In this document: in pieces, positions 35,667-43,980 of the stretch | Numbering within the stretch: position 1 is the first letter of the stretch | How the letters are laid out: every line of letters begins with the position of its first letter | Source of the DNA: an uncultured Lachnospiraceae bacterium | Lineage (GTDB): Bacteria; Bacillota; Clostridia; Lachnospirales; Lachnospiraceae | Direction: 5' to 3' | Assembly (NCBI GenBank): GCA_947589095.1 | Contig: CANQBX010000006.1 | Span: 1-64,000, forward strand | DNA: 64,000 bases | Notes under the pieces: generated by a model | Seen by the model: the letters and a program-made list of their open reading frames with translations, nothing else | Told to the model about the DNA's origin: nothing | The model's database searches: none | Made by a program: the position numbers and the translations under genes

Positions 35667-36260
35667 ATGGCCAAAAAAGCAAAGATCAATCGGGAACACA
35701 AAGCAACGTTGTTCGCCTTGGTTTTTTCAGATGCAGGGGATGCGCTGTCTCTCTACAACGCCATGAACGGCACCGATTACGATGACCCGGATCAGCTTCC
35801 GTGCAGCTTAAGCTGCCGACACCTAAATTTGTGGTGTTCTATAACGGACAGGGCAGTCAGCCGGAATCGCAGGATCTGAGACTGTCGGCGTCTTTTGTAA
35901 ATGCGAAGGACGGTATATCGGAGTCTGGCTGTGCAGGAGTGCATTGCCAAAGGGATCCTTGCGGATATGCTTGTTAAGAACCGTGCGGAGGTGACGAATA
36001 TGATTCTGGAGGAATATGACGAAGAATTTCATATTGAGTGTGAGAAGGAATTGAGCCGCGCAGAAGGACGTGATAAAACGCTGATTACACTGGTTGTCCG
36101 TAAGCTTATTAAAGGGAAAACTCCGGAAGAGATTGCTGAGGATCTGGAAGAGGAGCTGCCGGTTATCCGGCCGATCTATGAGGCGGCTTTTCGCTGCGCG
36201 CCGAAATATGACTGTAATCAGATTTATCAAAAACTGACCGAGCTGCGTGAAAACGCCTGA
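35667..36260 (+). pseudogene. Decayed Rpn / PD-(D/E)XK nuclease family transposase
   Basis: The start MAKKAKINREHKATLFALVF and NAMNGTDYDDPDQL is typical of Rpn-family (recombination-promoting nuclease) proteins of gut Clostridia, normally about 300 aa. After codon 49 the frame breaks. A second frame carries KLPTPKFVVFYNGQ and later DLRLSASF, and a third carries VQECIAKGILADML to the end (36260). A central block containing the catalytic region is deleted. Promoter and ribosome site are intact, so truncated peptides may still be made. Several such genes usually exist per genome. Confidence 0.85.
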
Positions 36261-36341
36261 CGTTGGATGCAAGGATCGCTCCTGGGTATTTCACAAAATG
36301 AGTTTGTATATACTTGAAAATAAATACAAGGAGAAAACCAC

Positions 36342-37607
36342 ATGCCGCCGATTTCCGTTATGATCAAACCGGCTTCCGGCAGCTGCAATATGCGCTGCCG
36401 GTACTGCTTTTATGCCGATGAGCAGGAGAACCGGGAAGTGGGTTCCTACGGAGTTATGTCTCTGTCAACCATGCGGAACCTGGTGGACAGAGCGTTGGAT
36501 TACGCGGAATATGTCTGCAGCTTCACTTTCCAGGGAGGAGAGCCGACGCTGGCGGGGCTTGATTATTTCCGGGAATTTGTGAAGTATGTGGGGGAGCGGG
36601 CGCAGGAGCGCAGGACAGAGATGAATTCGGCAGCGGCTTTTCAGGCGAATGCCAAGACACAGCCTGCCGCTGCTTCGCCGCAGGACGAAGACAGGAAAGA
36701 CGACGTGCCGGCAGATAAACTGACTGGGCAGCAAAAGAGGCGTTCGGCGTCTCGCATACAGATCCGCTACGCCCTTCAGACCAATGGTTACGCGATCACC
36801 GAGGAGTGGGCGCGTTTCTTCGCGGAGAATCATTTCCTGATCGGCGTGTCGCTGGACGGCACGAAGGAGATCCATGACCGCTACCGCCTGGACGCGGCGG
36901 GGAAGGGGACGTACCAGCGGGTGATGGATTCCATTGCCCTGCTTGAGAAATACAGGGTGGATTTTAATATCCTGACTGTGATTACCGGGCCTTCGGCCCG
37001 GCGCGGTCAGAAGATCTATTCGTTCTTCCGGCAGCAGCATTTCGATTATCACCAGTATATCGAATGCCTGGATCCGCTGGAGAAAACGCCGGGCGGTCAT
37101 GATTATTCCCTGACGCCGGAGAGACTGGAGCAGTTTCTGAAAAGTACCTTCGACGCCTGGTATCAGGATGTGGCCGGGGGCTATTATGTGTCCAATCGGT
37201 ATTTTGACAATCTGCTCCGGATGCTTTATGGCCGGGAGCCGGAAAGCTGCAATATGCGGGGCGTCTGCGGCGTCCAGTGGATCGCGGAAGCGGACGGCGG
37301 CATGTATCCCTGCGATTTCTATGTGCTGGATCAGTGGCGGCTGGGCAATGTGAACGAGAACACGTTTGCGGAAATGAACCGCCGCCGGGCCGAACTGGGC
37401 TTTATGCAGGAATCCATGCGCGTGCCGGAGGAATGCAGAACCTGCCGTTGGGCCGCCCTGTGCCGTAACGGCTGCCGCCGAAACCGGCGGATAGGTGCGG
37501 GGGAGGACGGAAAAAACTATTTCTGTTCGGCGTATAAGGGGTTCTTTGAATACGCATATCCGAGGCTGGCCGGGTTGGTCAGCCTCGGCGTGGGGAGGCC
37601 GGGATAG
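36342..37607 (+). CDS. Radical SAM anaerobic sulfatase-maturase-like enzyme (anSME)
   Basis: 421 aa. CNMRCRYC (about 14-21) binds the radical-SAM 4Fe-4S cluster; TFQGGEPTLAG is the GGE motif. The C-terminal SPASM region has CNMRGVCGVQW, MYPCDFYV and CRTCRWAALCRNGCRRN for two auxiliary clusters. Family knowledge: anSME converts Cys or Ser to formylglycine in sulfatases. No sulfatase gene is adjacent. Residues about 88-140 form a low-complexity insertion (Ala/Gln/Asp/Lys-rich) not usual for the family. AAGGAG precedes the ATG. It lies alone between the Rpn remnant and a convergent two-component pair. Confidence 0.85.
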   Translation: MPPISVMIKPASGSCNMRCRYCFYADEQENREVGSYGVMSLSTMRNLVDRALDYAEYVCSFTFQGGEPTLAGLDYFREFVKYVGERAQERRTEMNSAAAFQANAKTQPAAASPQDEDRKDDVPADKLTGQQKRRSASRIQIRYALQTNGYAITEEWARFFAENHFLIGVSLDGTKEIHDRYRLDAAGKGTYQRVMDSIALLEKYRVDFNILTVITGPSARRGQKIYSFFRQQHFDYHQYIECLDPLEKTPGGHDYSLTPERLEQFLKSTFDAWYQDVAGGYYVSNRYFDNLLRMLYGREPESCNMRGVCGVQWIAEADGGMYPCDFYVLDQWRLGNVNENTFAEMNRRRAELGFMQESMRVPEECRTCRWAALCRNGCRRNRRIGAGEDGKNYFCSAYKGFFEYAYPRLAGLVSLGVGRPG

Positions 37608-37616
37608 AATTCAATT

Positions 37617-37638
37617 AAAAGGGGCGCTCCGGCGCCCC
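37617..37638 (-). terminator. Terminator of the GHKL kinase gene
   Basis: GGGGCGC (37621-37627) pairs with GCGCCCC (37632-37638); on the minus strand it is followed by TTTT. Confidence 0.7.
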
Positions 37639-37646
37639 TGAACGGT

Positions 37647-38996
37647 TTATGTTTCTTCCTGCCTGGGATTCAGGATGATCCTTGTGGTAAATGTGCCGTC
37701 CTTTCGCTGGAACAGCGCGCTGCCGTTGTATTTCTGGGCGATGGCGTCGACGCTGCTTAAGCCTACGCTCAGAGAGCCGGATTCCGCGTGAACGGCGAAG
37801 GCCGCCCATCCTGCCGGGTTCCCGCTGTCGTCCGTTTCCGCGCAGTTGTTCTGAATGCGCAGCAGGATCATGGATTTCGCCGAGCGCAGATCGATGGAGA
37901 GCTTCCGCTGATCCGGCGGGAGCTTCTGCAGGGCCTTTAACGCATTTTCCAGACAGTTGCCAAGCAGTACCGTCATGTCCATAGCTTCCAGGCCGCTGGT
38001 TCCCTGGAGATCGACCTCATATTCTGTGGCGATGGACTCTTCGCGGGCCAGGGTCAGATAGTATTCCAGTATGCCGTCCACCACCGGATCTCCGCTGAAG
38101 TTTTGCTGACGCAGCCGCTCATACACAGCGCCGTACTGCTTTAAGTATTCGCTGATCTCCTCCGATTTGCCCTGAGCGTTCAGCGCGCCCAGAACGTTTA
38201 AATGGTGGCGCAGATCGTGGCGCAGCTGCCGGGCGTTCTCCATCTCCTGGCTGATCTTCTCATACTGCATCTGCTGGAGCTCCAGAATCCGCCGCCGTTC
38301 GCTGTCGCGCTTGCGCCGCAGGGATTCGCGGAACAGAAGCCAGTAGATTAATACCTGTCCCAGGATCAGCAGCAGCTCCAGCAGCATGACGGCAGGGTAA
38401 TAATGAAGGGTGAAGTTCTGATCGCTGACGATCATCATCGCCGCCAGGATGATGATCGTGGTCAGAATTGCGATCAGAAATTCCCTGCGTATCTCTTCCG
38501 GCTCCATTTCACGGATGAAGGCGCCCATAGGTCGGATCACGCACAGCAGCATTACCGGCAGCGATACCGCCGCCATAGCCGCGTACAGCAGCATGCCTGC
38601 CGGGGAATAAGACCGGTAATACGCCATAAAGAACTCCGGCGGCAGCAGGATCCGGGTGGAATTCACCAGCCAGAATTGGGTTATCGCGTAGAACAGGACA
38701 ACGAAAAAAACGAGGATCTTCTTCATCAGCGCCTCCCGCACCAGCCACACGAAGGCGGCCAGGATCAGCAGAAGGGTAATCAGCATGATCATGTTGCCCA
38801 TGGCGGTGAACGCGGGGAAGGGCAGTAGCATCAGCGGAAAGAGCGCCGCCAGGACGCCGGTCAGAACGATCGTCCCGGCAAGGATACGTTTGCGGGGAAA
38901 TCGCAGGCTCTCTTCGGGAAAGGGCAGGAAGATCATCAGCGCGCAGGGAGCTAATTGGATAAAGAATCCCAGACTGTTGCTCAGATAATATTTCAC
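37647..38996 (-). CDS. GHKL sensor histidine kinase, AgrC-like
   Basis: 449 aa, starting at a GTG whose codon overlaps the stop of the response regulator (GTGA). The N-terminal half has about six membrane segments (FIQLAPCALMIFLPF, TIVLTGVLAALFPLMLL and others). The cytoplasmic part has the H-box LRHDLRHHLNVLG and N-box LGNCLENALKAL of the AgrC/ComD/GHKL group, with ATP-lid text SVGLSSV near the end. AgrC-type kinases usually sense peptides, but no agrB/agrD-like genes are next to it. The 4-nt overlap shows translational coupling to the LytTR regulator. Confidence 0.87.
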   Translation of the reverse strand: MKYYLSNSLGFFIQLAPCALMIFLPFPEESLRFPRKRILAGTIVLTGVLAALFPLMLLPFPAFTAMGNMIMLITLLLILAAFVWLVREALMKKILVFFVVLFYAITQFWLVNSTRILLPPEFFMAYYRSYSPAGMLLYAAMAAVSLPVMLLCVIRPMGAFIREMEPEEIRREFLIAILTTIIILAAMMIVSDQNFTLHYYPAVMLLELLLILGQVLIYWLLFRESLRRKRDSERRRILELQQMQYEKISQEMENARQLRHDLRHHLNVLGALNAQGKSEEISEYLKQYGAVYERLRQQNFSGDPVVDGILEYYLTLAREESIATEYEVDLQGTSGLEAMDMTVLLGNCLENALKALQKLPPDQRKLSIDLRSAKSMILLRIQNNCAETDDSGNPAGWAAFAVHAESGSLSVGLSSVDAIAQKYNGSALFQRKDGTFTTRIILNPRQEET

Positions 38997-39718
38997 AGAG
39001 CCCTCCCTCCTTTCTTCCGGGACAGCTGATCCAGCAGATAATCGTGATAGGCGGCGCAGATAGCGCCCCGGTCCCGCACGACCAGGAACAGTTCCTGACC
39101 GTTCTGCATGACGCAGCTTTTGGTCCGCATTTCCTCGACATGGTCCATATTGACAATGATACCCCGGTTGATCTTTAAAAAGCTTCTGTCCAGCATTTGC
39201 TCCAGTTCGTTCAGGGGCGTCCATACCCGGAGCTTCCGGTCGCCGACCAAGGTGATCTCAACGGCATGGTTGGCGCTGACCAGATAGCAGATATGATCCA
39301 GCGCGACGGTCTGGGTGTTGCGGCCTACGGTCAGACGGATGGTTTTTCTAAGCTCCGGACGGAGTTCCTTAAGCCGCCGGAACACCTCCGCCACGTCCGG
39401 CCCGGTCACGGGCTTGACCAGATAGTGCAGGGCGGAGAGGGAAAATGCGGCGATGGCATGGTCTTCGCTGTTGGTGACGAACACGAGACCCGTCTGGGGA
39501 GAGATATCCCTGAGGCGTCGGGCAATCTCGACGCCATTCTCGCCGGGCATATAGATATCTAGGAATACGATATCAAACGGCGGCGACTGCCTCGCCGCCT
39601 CTAGTAAGGAAACGCCGCCGGAAAAGCATTCCGCCTGCGCGGCCGGATCCCAGGTCCGCAGGGCCTGGAGCATTTGTTCCCGCTCGCGCAGGTCATCGTC
39701 GCAGACAGCGATGCGCAT
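38993..39718 (-). CDS. LytTR-family response regulator, AgrA-like
   Basis: 241 aa. Receiver domain with CDDD (6-9) and phospho-Asp 54 in FLDIYMPG; the C-terminal LytTR DNA-binding domain (about 140-235) shows ISYLxx-like DHICYLVSANHAVEI and FLKINRGIIVNMDHVEEM. It is the partner of the overlapping GHKL kinase and probably binds imperfect direct repeats upstream of its targets. Operon order: regulator first, kinase second. Confidence 0.88.
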   Translation of the reverse strand: MRIAVCDDDLREREQMLQALRTWDPAAQAECFSGGVSLLEAARQSPPFDIVFLDIYMPGENGVEIARRLRDISPQTGLVFVTNSEDHAIAAFSLSALHYLVKPVTGPDVAEVFRRLKELRPELRKTIRLTVGRNTQTVALDHICYLVSANHAVEITLVGDRKLRVWTPLNELEQMLDRSFLKINRGIIVNMDHVEEMRTKSCVMQNGQELFLVVRDRGAICAAYHDYLLDQLSRKKGGRAL

Positions 39719-39827
39719 GGAATGTACCTCCCTTATTCTTTCTTGTAAACTCCGTATTCCGGGACTTGGCGTTCGTCTGTGACCCGGACCGCCTGGTCAT
39801 AAGTCAGCCGTCCGATATGAAAACAGA

Positions 39828-39867
39828 CGCCAAGGCAGACCGGATGATACGGACGCCTGCCTTGGCG
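39828..39867 (-). terminator. Terminator of the AIM24 gene
   Basis: CGCCAAGGCAG (39828-39838) pairs with CTGCCTTGGCG (39857-39867); on the minus strand the stem is followed by TCTGTTTTCAT. Confidence 0.6.
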
Positions 39868-39936
39868 CATGCTTGCATATGTTATTCCGCCGCCTGGTCA
39901 GTTACACGGTTTGACTGGTCTGGTAGCAGCTCCTGC

Positions 39937-40635
39937 TTATGACGTTGAACTGGAGCTGCTGGAGTTAGGGAAATACGGACGGAGTACGCGGGCCACATTG
40001 CTCAGCGGCATGGTCTGCAGCCATACGCGTCCGGGGCCGGTAAGGGTGGTGAGGAAGAGACCCTCGCCGCCGAAGAATATGTTCTTGGCGCCCTCGACCA
40101 TCTTGATGTCCATGGTAACGCTCATATCGATGGCAGCCACATGACCTGTGTCCACGACCAGCTGCTCATTCTCCTGCAGCGTGTATTCCACTACATGGCC
40201 GTCGAATTCTGCGAAAACAATACCGTTGCCGGAAACCTTCTGCATGATGAAACCCTCGCCGCCGAAGAATCCGACGCCCAGCTTCTTGTTCAGATGAACG
40301 CTCAGTTCCACGCCGGTTTCTCCGGCCAGGAATGCCTTCTTCTGCAGTACGATCTCATTGTCCGGTGTGATCTCAAAAGCTTTGATGGAGCCGGGGAAGC
40401 TGGACGAGAAAGCGATCATGCCTTCGCCGTTCATGGCGGTGTAGACATTCTGGAACAGCTTCTCACCGGCGAACATCCGTCCCAGCGCCTTGCCGGCGCC
40501 GCCGTTGGTCGTGGTCTCCATCTTCATGTTGGGACTCATCCAGCTCATGGAGCCGCCCTCGTTAAACATCGCCTCTCCGTCGTTCAGACGGCATACTACC
40601 ACGGGAAGATTGTCTCCCAAAATCTCATACTTCAT
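39937..40635 (-). CDS. AIM24 / TIGR00266 family protein
   Basis: 232 aa. Features of the family: repeated glycine-rich beta-strands such as GGSMSWMSPNM, GFFGGEGFIMQKVSGNG and FFGGEGLFLTTLTGPG. AIM24-type proteins fold as a beta-helix trimer resembling tryptophan RNA-binding attenuation protein; their bacterial role is unknown. The last residues are a serine tail (SSSSSSTS). AAGGAGGAAGG precedes the ATG. It is a single-gene unit. Confidence 0.88.
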   Translation of the reverse strand: MKYEILGDNLPVVVCRLNDGEAMFNEGGSMSWMSPNMKMETTTNGGAGKALGRMFAGEKLFQNVYTAMNGEGMIAFSSSFPGSIKAFEITPDNEIVLQKKAFLAGETGVELSVHLNKKLGVGFFGGEGFIMQKVSGNGIVFAEFDGHVVEYTLQENEQLVVDTGHVAAIDMSVTMDIKMVEGAKNIFFGGEGLFLTTLTGPGRVWLQTMPLSNVARVLRPYFPNSSSSSSTS

Positions 40636-40767
40636 TGCCCTTCCTCCTTGATATAATTGATTTGGTCAGGATAACCAATCATCTCCATTATAGCATACTT
40701 TTAAGAGGCTGTGGGTGCTTTTCAGGTAATATAAGCGGTTTTTAAGTAATTTTTCGCAATGCGGCCG

Positions 40768-41631
40768 TCAGCGGTCCGTCAGCGGGAGCTTAAGAAGCGC
40801 CGCCGCGTTTCCGAAGAAGACGGCCTGCCTTTCTTCCTCGCTGAGTGGTATCCGCTTCATTCGCCCGATGTAGTCCGCCTGATCCTCCCACGGTGAGTCG
40901 GTAGCGAAGAGGATGCGGCTGATGCCGTGTTTCCGCGCCAGGCGTGTAAAATCCCCGTCGGTCAGGTTCATCGTCCGGTAAGGCGGCCTGTCCGCCTTCG
41001 GCCATGGCGTGACCGGTCCGATCGAAAATGCGGTGTCCAGCCATACCGGAGCTCCGGCCAGATCGCGTTCTACCGCGTCCCAGCAGGCCCAGCCTCCCAT
41101 ATGGGCCAGGACCAGCTTTTCGGGGCGAACCTCCTTAAGTACCCGCAGAATCTGGGCTGTAGAGCAATAATTATGGTCATAGAGACCGATATCGATACCG
41201 GCGTGGGTGACCGTGATCATCCCGAATTCATTGGCGCAGTCCAGAATCCGCATAATGCGGAGATCGTCGAAATCCACGCCCTGATAGGCCGGATGCAGCT
41301 TGATGCCGGGGATCCCGGCGTCCCTGAGCCGCTTAAGCTCTCCGCGGAAATCCTCATGATCCGGATGGATTCCGCCGAAGGTGATGATGTGCCGGGCCCG
41401 CAGCTCCTCCTGCCGGGCGATGAGGGATGCGTTCACTTTCCCGACCTGGCCTGCGTAGGTCATCACCGGAAGATTGACGGACCAGTCCACGCCGGCTTTC
41501 TCCATGGAGGCGGCCAGCGCGCTGTCGGATCCGTCCGTGAACGGTGCGCTTCGCGATACGGCGGCCAGCTTTTCTACTACGCTGCCGGAAACCTTCTTCG
41601 GAAATGTATGGGTATGAAAATCGATGATCAT
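40768..41631 (-). CDS. Amidohydrolase-family (amidohydrolase_2) metal-dependent hydrolase
   Basis: 287 aa. The N-terminal DFHTHTFP supplies the HxH metal ligands; GIKLHPAYQG, THAGIDIG, LAHMGGW and FATDSPWE complete the TIM-barrel metal site (the last Asp is the general base). This is the group of decarboxylase/lactonase-like amidohydrolases; substrate unknown. It is separated from the AIM24 gene by 132 nt and diverges from spmA. Confidence 0.82.
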   Translation of the reverse strand: MIIDFHTHTFPKKVSGSVVEKLAAVSRSAPFTDGSDSALAASMEKAGVDWSVNLPVMTYAGQVGKVNASLIARQEELRARHIITFGGIHPDHEDFRGELKRLRDAGIPGIKLHPAYQGVDFDDLRIMRILDCANEFGMITVTHAGIDIGLYDHNYCSTAQILRVLKEVRPEKLVLAHMGGWACWDAVERDLAGAPVWLDTAFSIGPVTPWPKADRPPYRTMNLTDGDFTRLARKHGISRILFATDSPWEDQADYIGRMKRIPLSEEERQAVFFGNAAALLKLPLTDR

Positions 41632-41873
41632 CCGGAAAACCTTCTTTCTATGCTTCTGTCTCAGAACGGCGGTTCTGTCTTTATATTAGGGGAATACGGC
41701 GGTAAAGTCAATCGGCAGATTGGCGGGGCGCGCCGTCCCGGCCTCCTTCCGGATCGGATCCGGTGGAGCCGCGGTATCGGATTCAGTGAAGCTGCGGTAT
41801 CAGATCCGGAAGCGCGGCATAAGATGAAGAAGTATCGGGAACAGGAACATATGATTAGGAAAGGAGCCGGGGC

Positions 41874-42503
41874 ATGCTGAATTATATCTGGGCTTTTATG
41901 ATCATGATCGGGATTCTCTGGGCCATCATCCATGGCCGCGCCGCGGCCCTGACGCAGGGCCTTCTGGATTCTGCCGCCGACGCGGTCAGCCTCTGTATCA
42001 CCATGCTGGGAGTCGTTTCCATGTGGTCCGGCATTCTGAAGATCGGAGAACGTTCCGGCCTGGTCGACCGGCTGGCCGGCAGGATGGAGCCGGTCCTCCA
42101 TTTCCTGTTTCCGGATCTGCCACGCGAACATCCCGCGCGCCGGTCCATTGCCGTCAATATGATCGCCAATATTCTGGGGCTTGGCTGGGCCGCTACGCCC
42201 GCGGGCCTGCAGGCTATGAAGGAGCTGAAGGAGCTGGAGGAGGAGCGCGGCGCGGGGAAAAGCGTCGCAGCGCGCGGTATGCCGGCTCCTCTGCCCGGCA
42301 CGGCCAGCCGCGAGATGTGTACATTTCTTATTATAAATATTTCCTCCCTTCAGCTCATACCGGTCAATATGATCGCCTACCGCGGGCAATACGGCAGTGC
42401 CGCGCCGGCCGCGATCGTCGGCCCCGCGATCGCGGCGACGGCCGTGAGCACGCTGACGGCTGTCCTGTTCTGCAGATTCATGTGCCGGGGAGGGAGGAGA
42501 TAA
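41874..42503 (+). CDS. spmA: Spore maturation protein A
   Basis: 209 aa membrane protein of the nucleoside-recognition (Gate) family: GVVSMWSGILKIGERSGL, NIIANILGLGWAATPAGL and SSLQLIPVNMIAYR are typical SpmA text. SpmA and SpmB are needed for full core dehydration of spores in Bacillus and Clostridium. AAAGGAG precedes the ATG. spmB follows after 59 nt. A short Glu/Arg/Ala-rich loop (about 125-140) is species-specific. It supports that the organism is a spore-former. Confidence 0.9.
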   Translation: MLNYIWAFMIMIGILWAIIHGRAAALTQGLLDSAADAVSLCITMLGVVSMWSGILKIGERSGLVDRLAGRMEPVLHFLFPDLPREHPARRSIAVNMIANILGLGWAATPAGLQAMKELKELEEERGAGKSVAARGMPAPLPGTASREMCTFLIINISSLQLIPVNMIAYRGQYGSAAPAAIVGPAIAATAVSTLTAVLFCRFMCRGGRR

Positions 42504-42562
42504 GAGGGAATACATCCTACTGCGGAGACATATCCATATAAGAAAAAGCAAAGGAATTTTCC

Positions 42563-43087
42563 ATGGAGTTTATCCTCTGCCTTTCCGATTATCTGATCCC
42601 GCTTGCGGTCTTTTATATCGTCACTTTCGGCGTACTGATGAAGCGTCCGGTCTATGACGATTTCGTGGAGGGGGCGAAGGAGGGCGCCAGGACGGTGCTT
42701 AGAGTCTTTCCTACGCTGACGGGACTGATGGCCGGTGTGGGTGTGCTTCGCGCTTCCGGCTTTCTGGACGCGGCGGCAGGGGCGCTGGGCCGCTGGACCC
42801 GGGCCGTGGGATTGCCGCCCCAGCTTCTGCCGGTAGCGGTTGCAAAGCTGTTTTCGTCCGGAGCGGCCACGGGGCTCGCGCTGGATATATTCAGGACTTA
42901 CGGGCCGGATTCCCGGCTGGGGCTGGCGGCGTCGCTGATGCTTTCCAGCACGGAGACCGTATTCTACACCATGAGTATTTATTTTTTGTCCGTAAATGTG
43001 AAGAAAACCCGATATACGCTGCCCGGAGCCCTTCTGGCAACCTTCGCCGGAATTGCCGCCAGCGTGTTTCTGGCGGGCAGGATGTGA
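42563..43087 (+). CDS. spmB: Spore maturation protein B
   Basis: 174 aa, about the usual length. Gate-family membrane protein: FVEGAKEGARTVLRVFPTL, KLFSSGAATGLALDIF and SSTETVFYTMSIYF. Partner of SpmA in the same operon. AAAGGAATTTTCC precedes the ATG. Confidence 0.92.
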   Translation: MEFILCLSDYLIPLAVFYIVTFGVLMKRPVYDDFVEGAKEGARTVLRVFPTLTGLMAGVGVLRASGFLDAAAGALGRWTRAVGLPPQLLPVAVAKLFSSGAATGLALDIFRTYGPDSRLGLAASLMLSSTETVFYTMSIYFLSVNVKKTRYTLPGALLATFAGIAASVFLAGRM

Positions 43088-43137
43088 CCGGAAATACCCT
43101 GTCCGGGTTTCGTAAGAAAACTATAAGGAATAAACAG

Positions 43138-43166
43138 TTGCGGTAAAACCGGAAATCATGTATAAT
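43138..43166 (+). promoter_or_regulatory. Promoter of the GerMN-like lipoprotein gene
   Basis: TTGCGG (43138-43143), 17-nt spacer, perfect TATAAT (43161-43166); AAGGAGG follows 27 nt later. Confidence 0.55.
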
Positions 43167-43210
43167 TTATGCGGAATTTGATTTTGTGATTCAAGGAGGC
43201 TTTTGTGATT

Positions 43211-43813
43211 ATGAAGAAAAGATATATATGGCTGGCAGGTATGATCGCGGCGGGAACCCTCGCGGCCTGCTCTCCTTCCAACAAGACGTCCGGGTCGGGC
43301 GTTTACGATTATCTGGTGGAAGAGTCGACGGAGGAGCGTATCTATGTGGAACCGGGCCCCAATAATCCCGAGGATGTAGCGGCGATGCTGTTCGTGTTCC
43401 GTCCGAACAGCGGCGGAACGGAGCTGGAGCGTGTTACCAGCTACGCGGATAAGCTGACGGAGCAGGCACTGGTGGATAAGCTGATCGAGTACGGCGTGCT
43501 GGACGAGGGAACGGAGATCCTTTCCTTTGAGAAGGAAGGCGTGGAGGATAACGCTTCGGCGAACGATGGCGGGCCTCTGGCGGGCACGCAGCAGTCGGAG
43601 CCGCGGATCGGATATCTGAATCTGTCTGCCGTACCGGAGCTGGAGGGAGAAGAAGAGAGGGTCATGCTGAACTGCATTGCGGCTACGTTTATTGACAATT
43701 ATCTGCTTGATGAGGTGAAGCTTCAGGTAAATGGAGCGGACTATGAGAGCGAATACCTTTCGCCGGAGGGCGATCTGGTGTTTGATATGAAGTATAAGAA
43801 CATAGAAGAATAG
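43211..43813 (+). CDS. Lipoprotein with GerMN-like domain
   Basis: 200 aa from the ATG at 43211; a GTG at 43205 is closer to AAGGAGG (43193-43199) and is possible. The signal peptide ends in the lipobox GTLAAC. The C-terminal half (LNLSAVPELEGEEERVML, later TFIDNYLLDEVKLQVNG) resembles the GerMN domain of spore germination/sporulation proteins. Function unknown; it would be anchored on the outer face of the membrane. It follows spmAB by 120 nt but has its own promoter. Confidence 0.68.
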   Translation: MKKRYIWLAGMIAAGTLAACSPSNKTSGSGVYDYLVEESTEERIYVEPGPNNPEDVAAMLFVFRPNSGGTELERVTSYADKLTEQALVDKLIEYGVLDEGTEILSFEKEGVEDNASANDGGPLAGTQQSEPRIGYLNLSAVPELEGEEERVMLNCIAATFIDNYLLDEVKLQVNGADYESEYLSPEGDLVFDMKYKNIEE

Positions 43814-43820
43814 ATAAAAT

Positions 43821-43843
43821 CCCGCCGGAGATTCTCCGGCGGG
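43821..43843 (+). terminator. Hairpin after the GerMN-like lipoprotein
   Basis: CCCGCCGGAG (43821-43830) pairs with CTCCGGCGGG (43834-43843), with a 3-nt loop. T-run is weak; the next hairpin probably finishes termination. Confidence 0.6.
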
Positions 43844-43864
43844 ATCTTCATTGCCGCTTCTCAG

Positions 43865-43891
43865 AAGAGTCCGCTTTTCAGACTCTTTTTT
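43865..43891 (+). terminator. Intrinsic terminator
   Basis: AAGAGTC (43865-43871) pairs with GACTCTT (43881-43887), followed by TTTT. Confidence 0.7.
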
Positions 43892-43902
43892 ATTATGTCA
43901 GT

Positions 43903-43980
43903 ATACAGGCAGGGTGCCAGTAACGCCCTGCTTGTATTTCCATACAGGCAAGGCGCCGGTAACGCTCTGCTTGTATTATC
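43903..43980. repeat. Two tandem 39-nt hairpin repeats
   Basis: Units 43903-43941 and 43942-43980 both run ATACAGGCA...CTGCTTGTAT and share about 85% of positions. Unit 1 folds into a 12-bp stem (ATACAGGCAGGG with CCCTGCTTGTAT, one G-T pair); unit 2 keeps most of it. The last bases touch the end of the DUF885 gene. Translated, they give 13-residue repeats. Confidence 0.7.
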
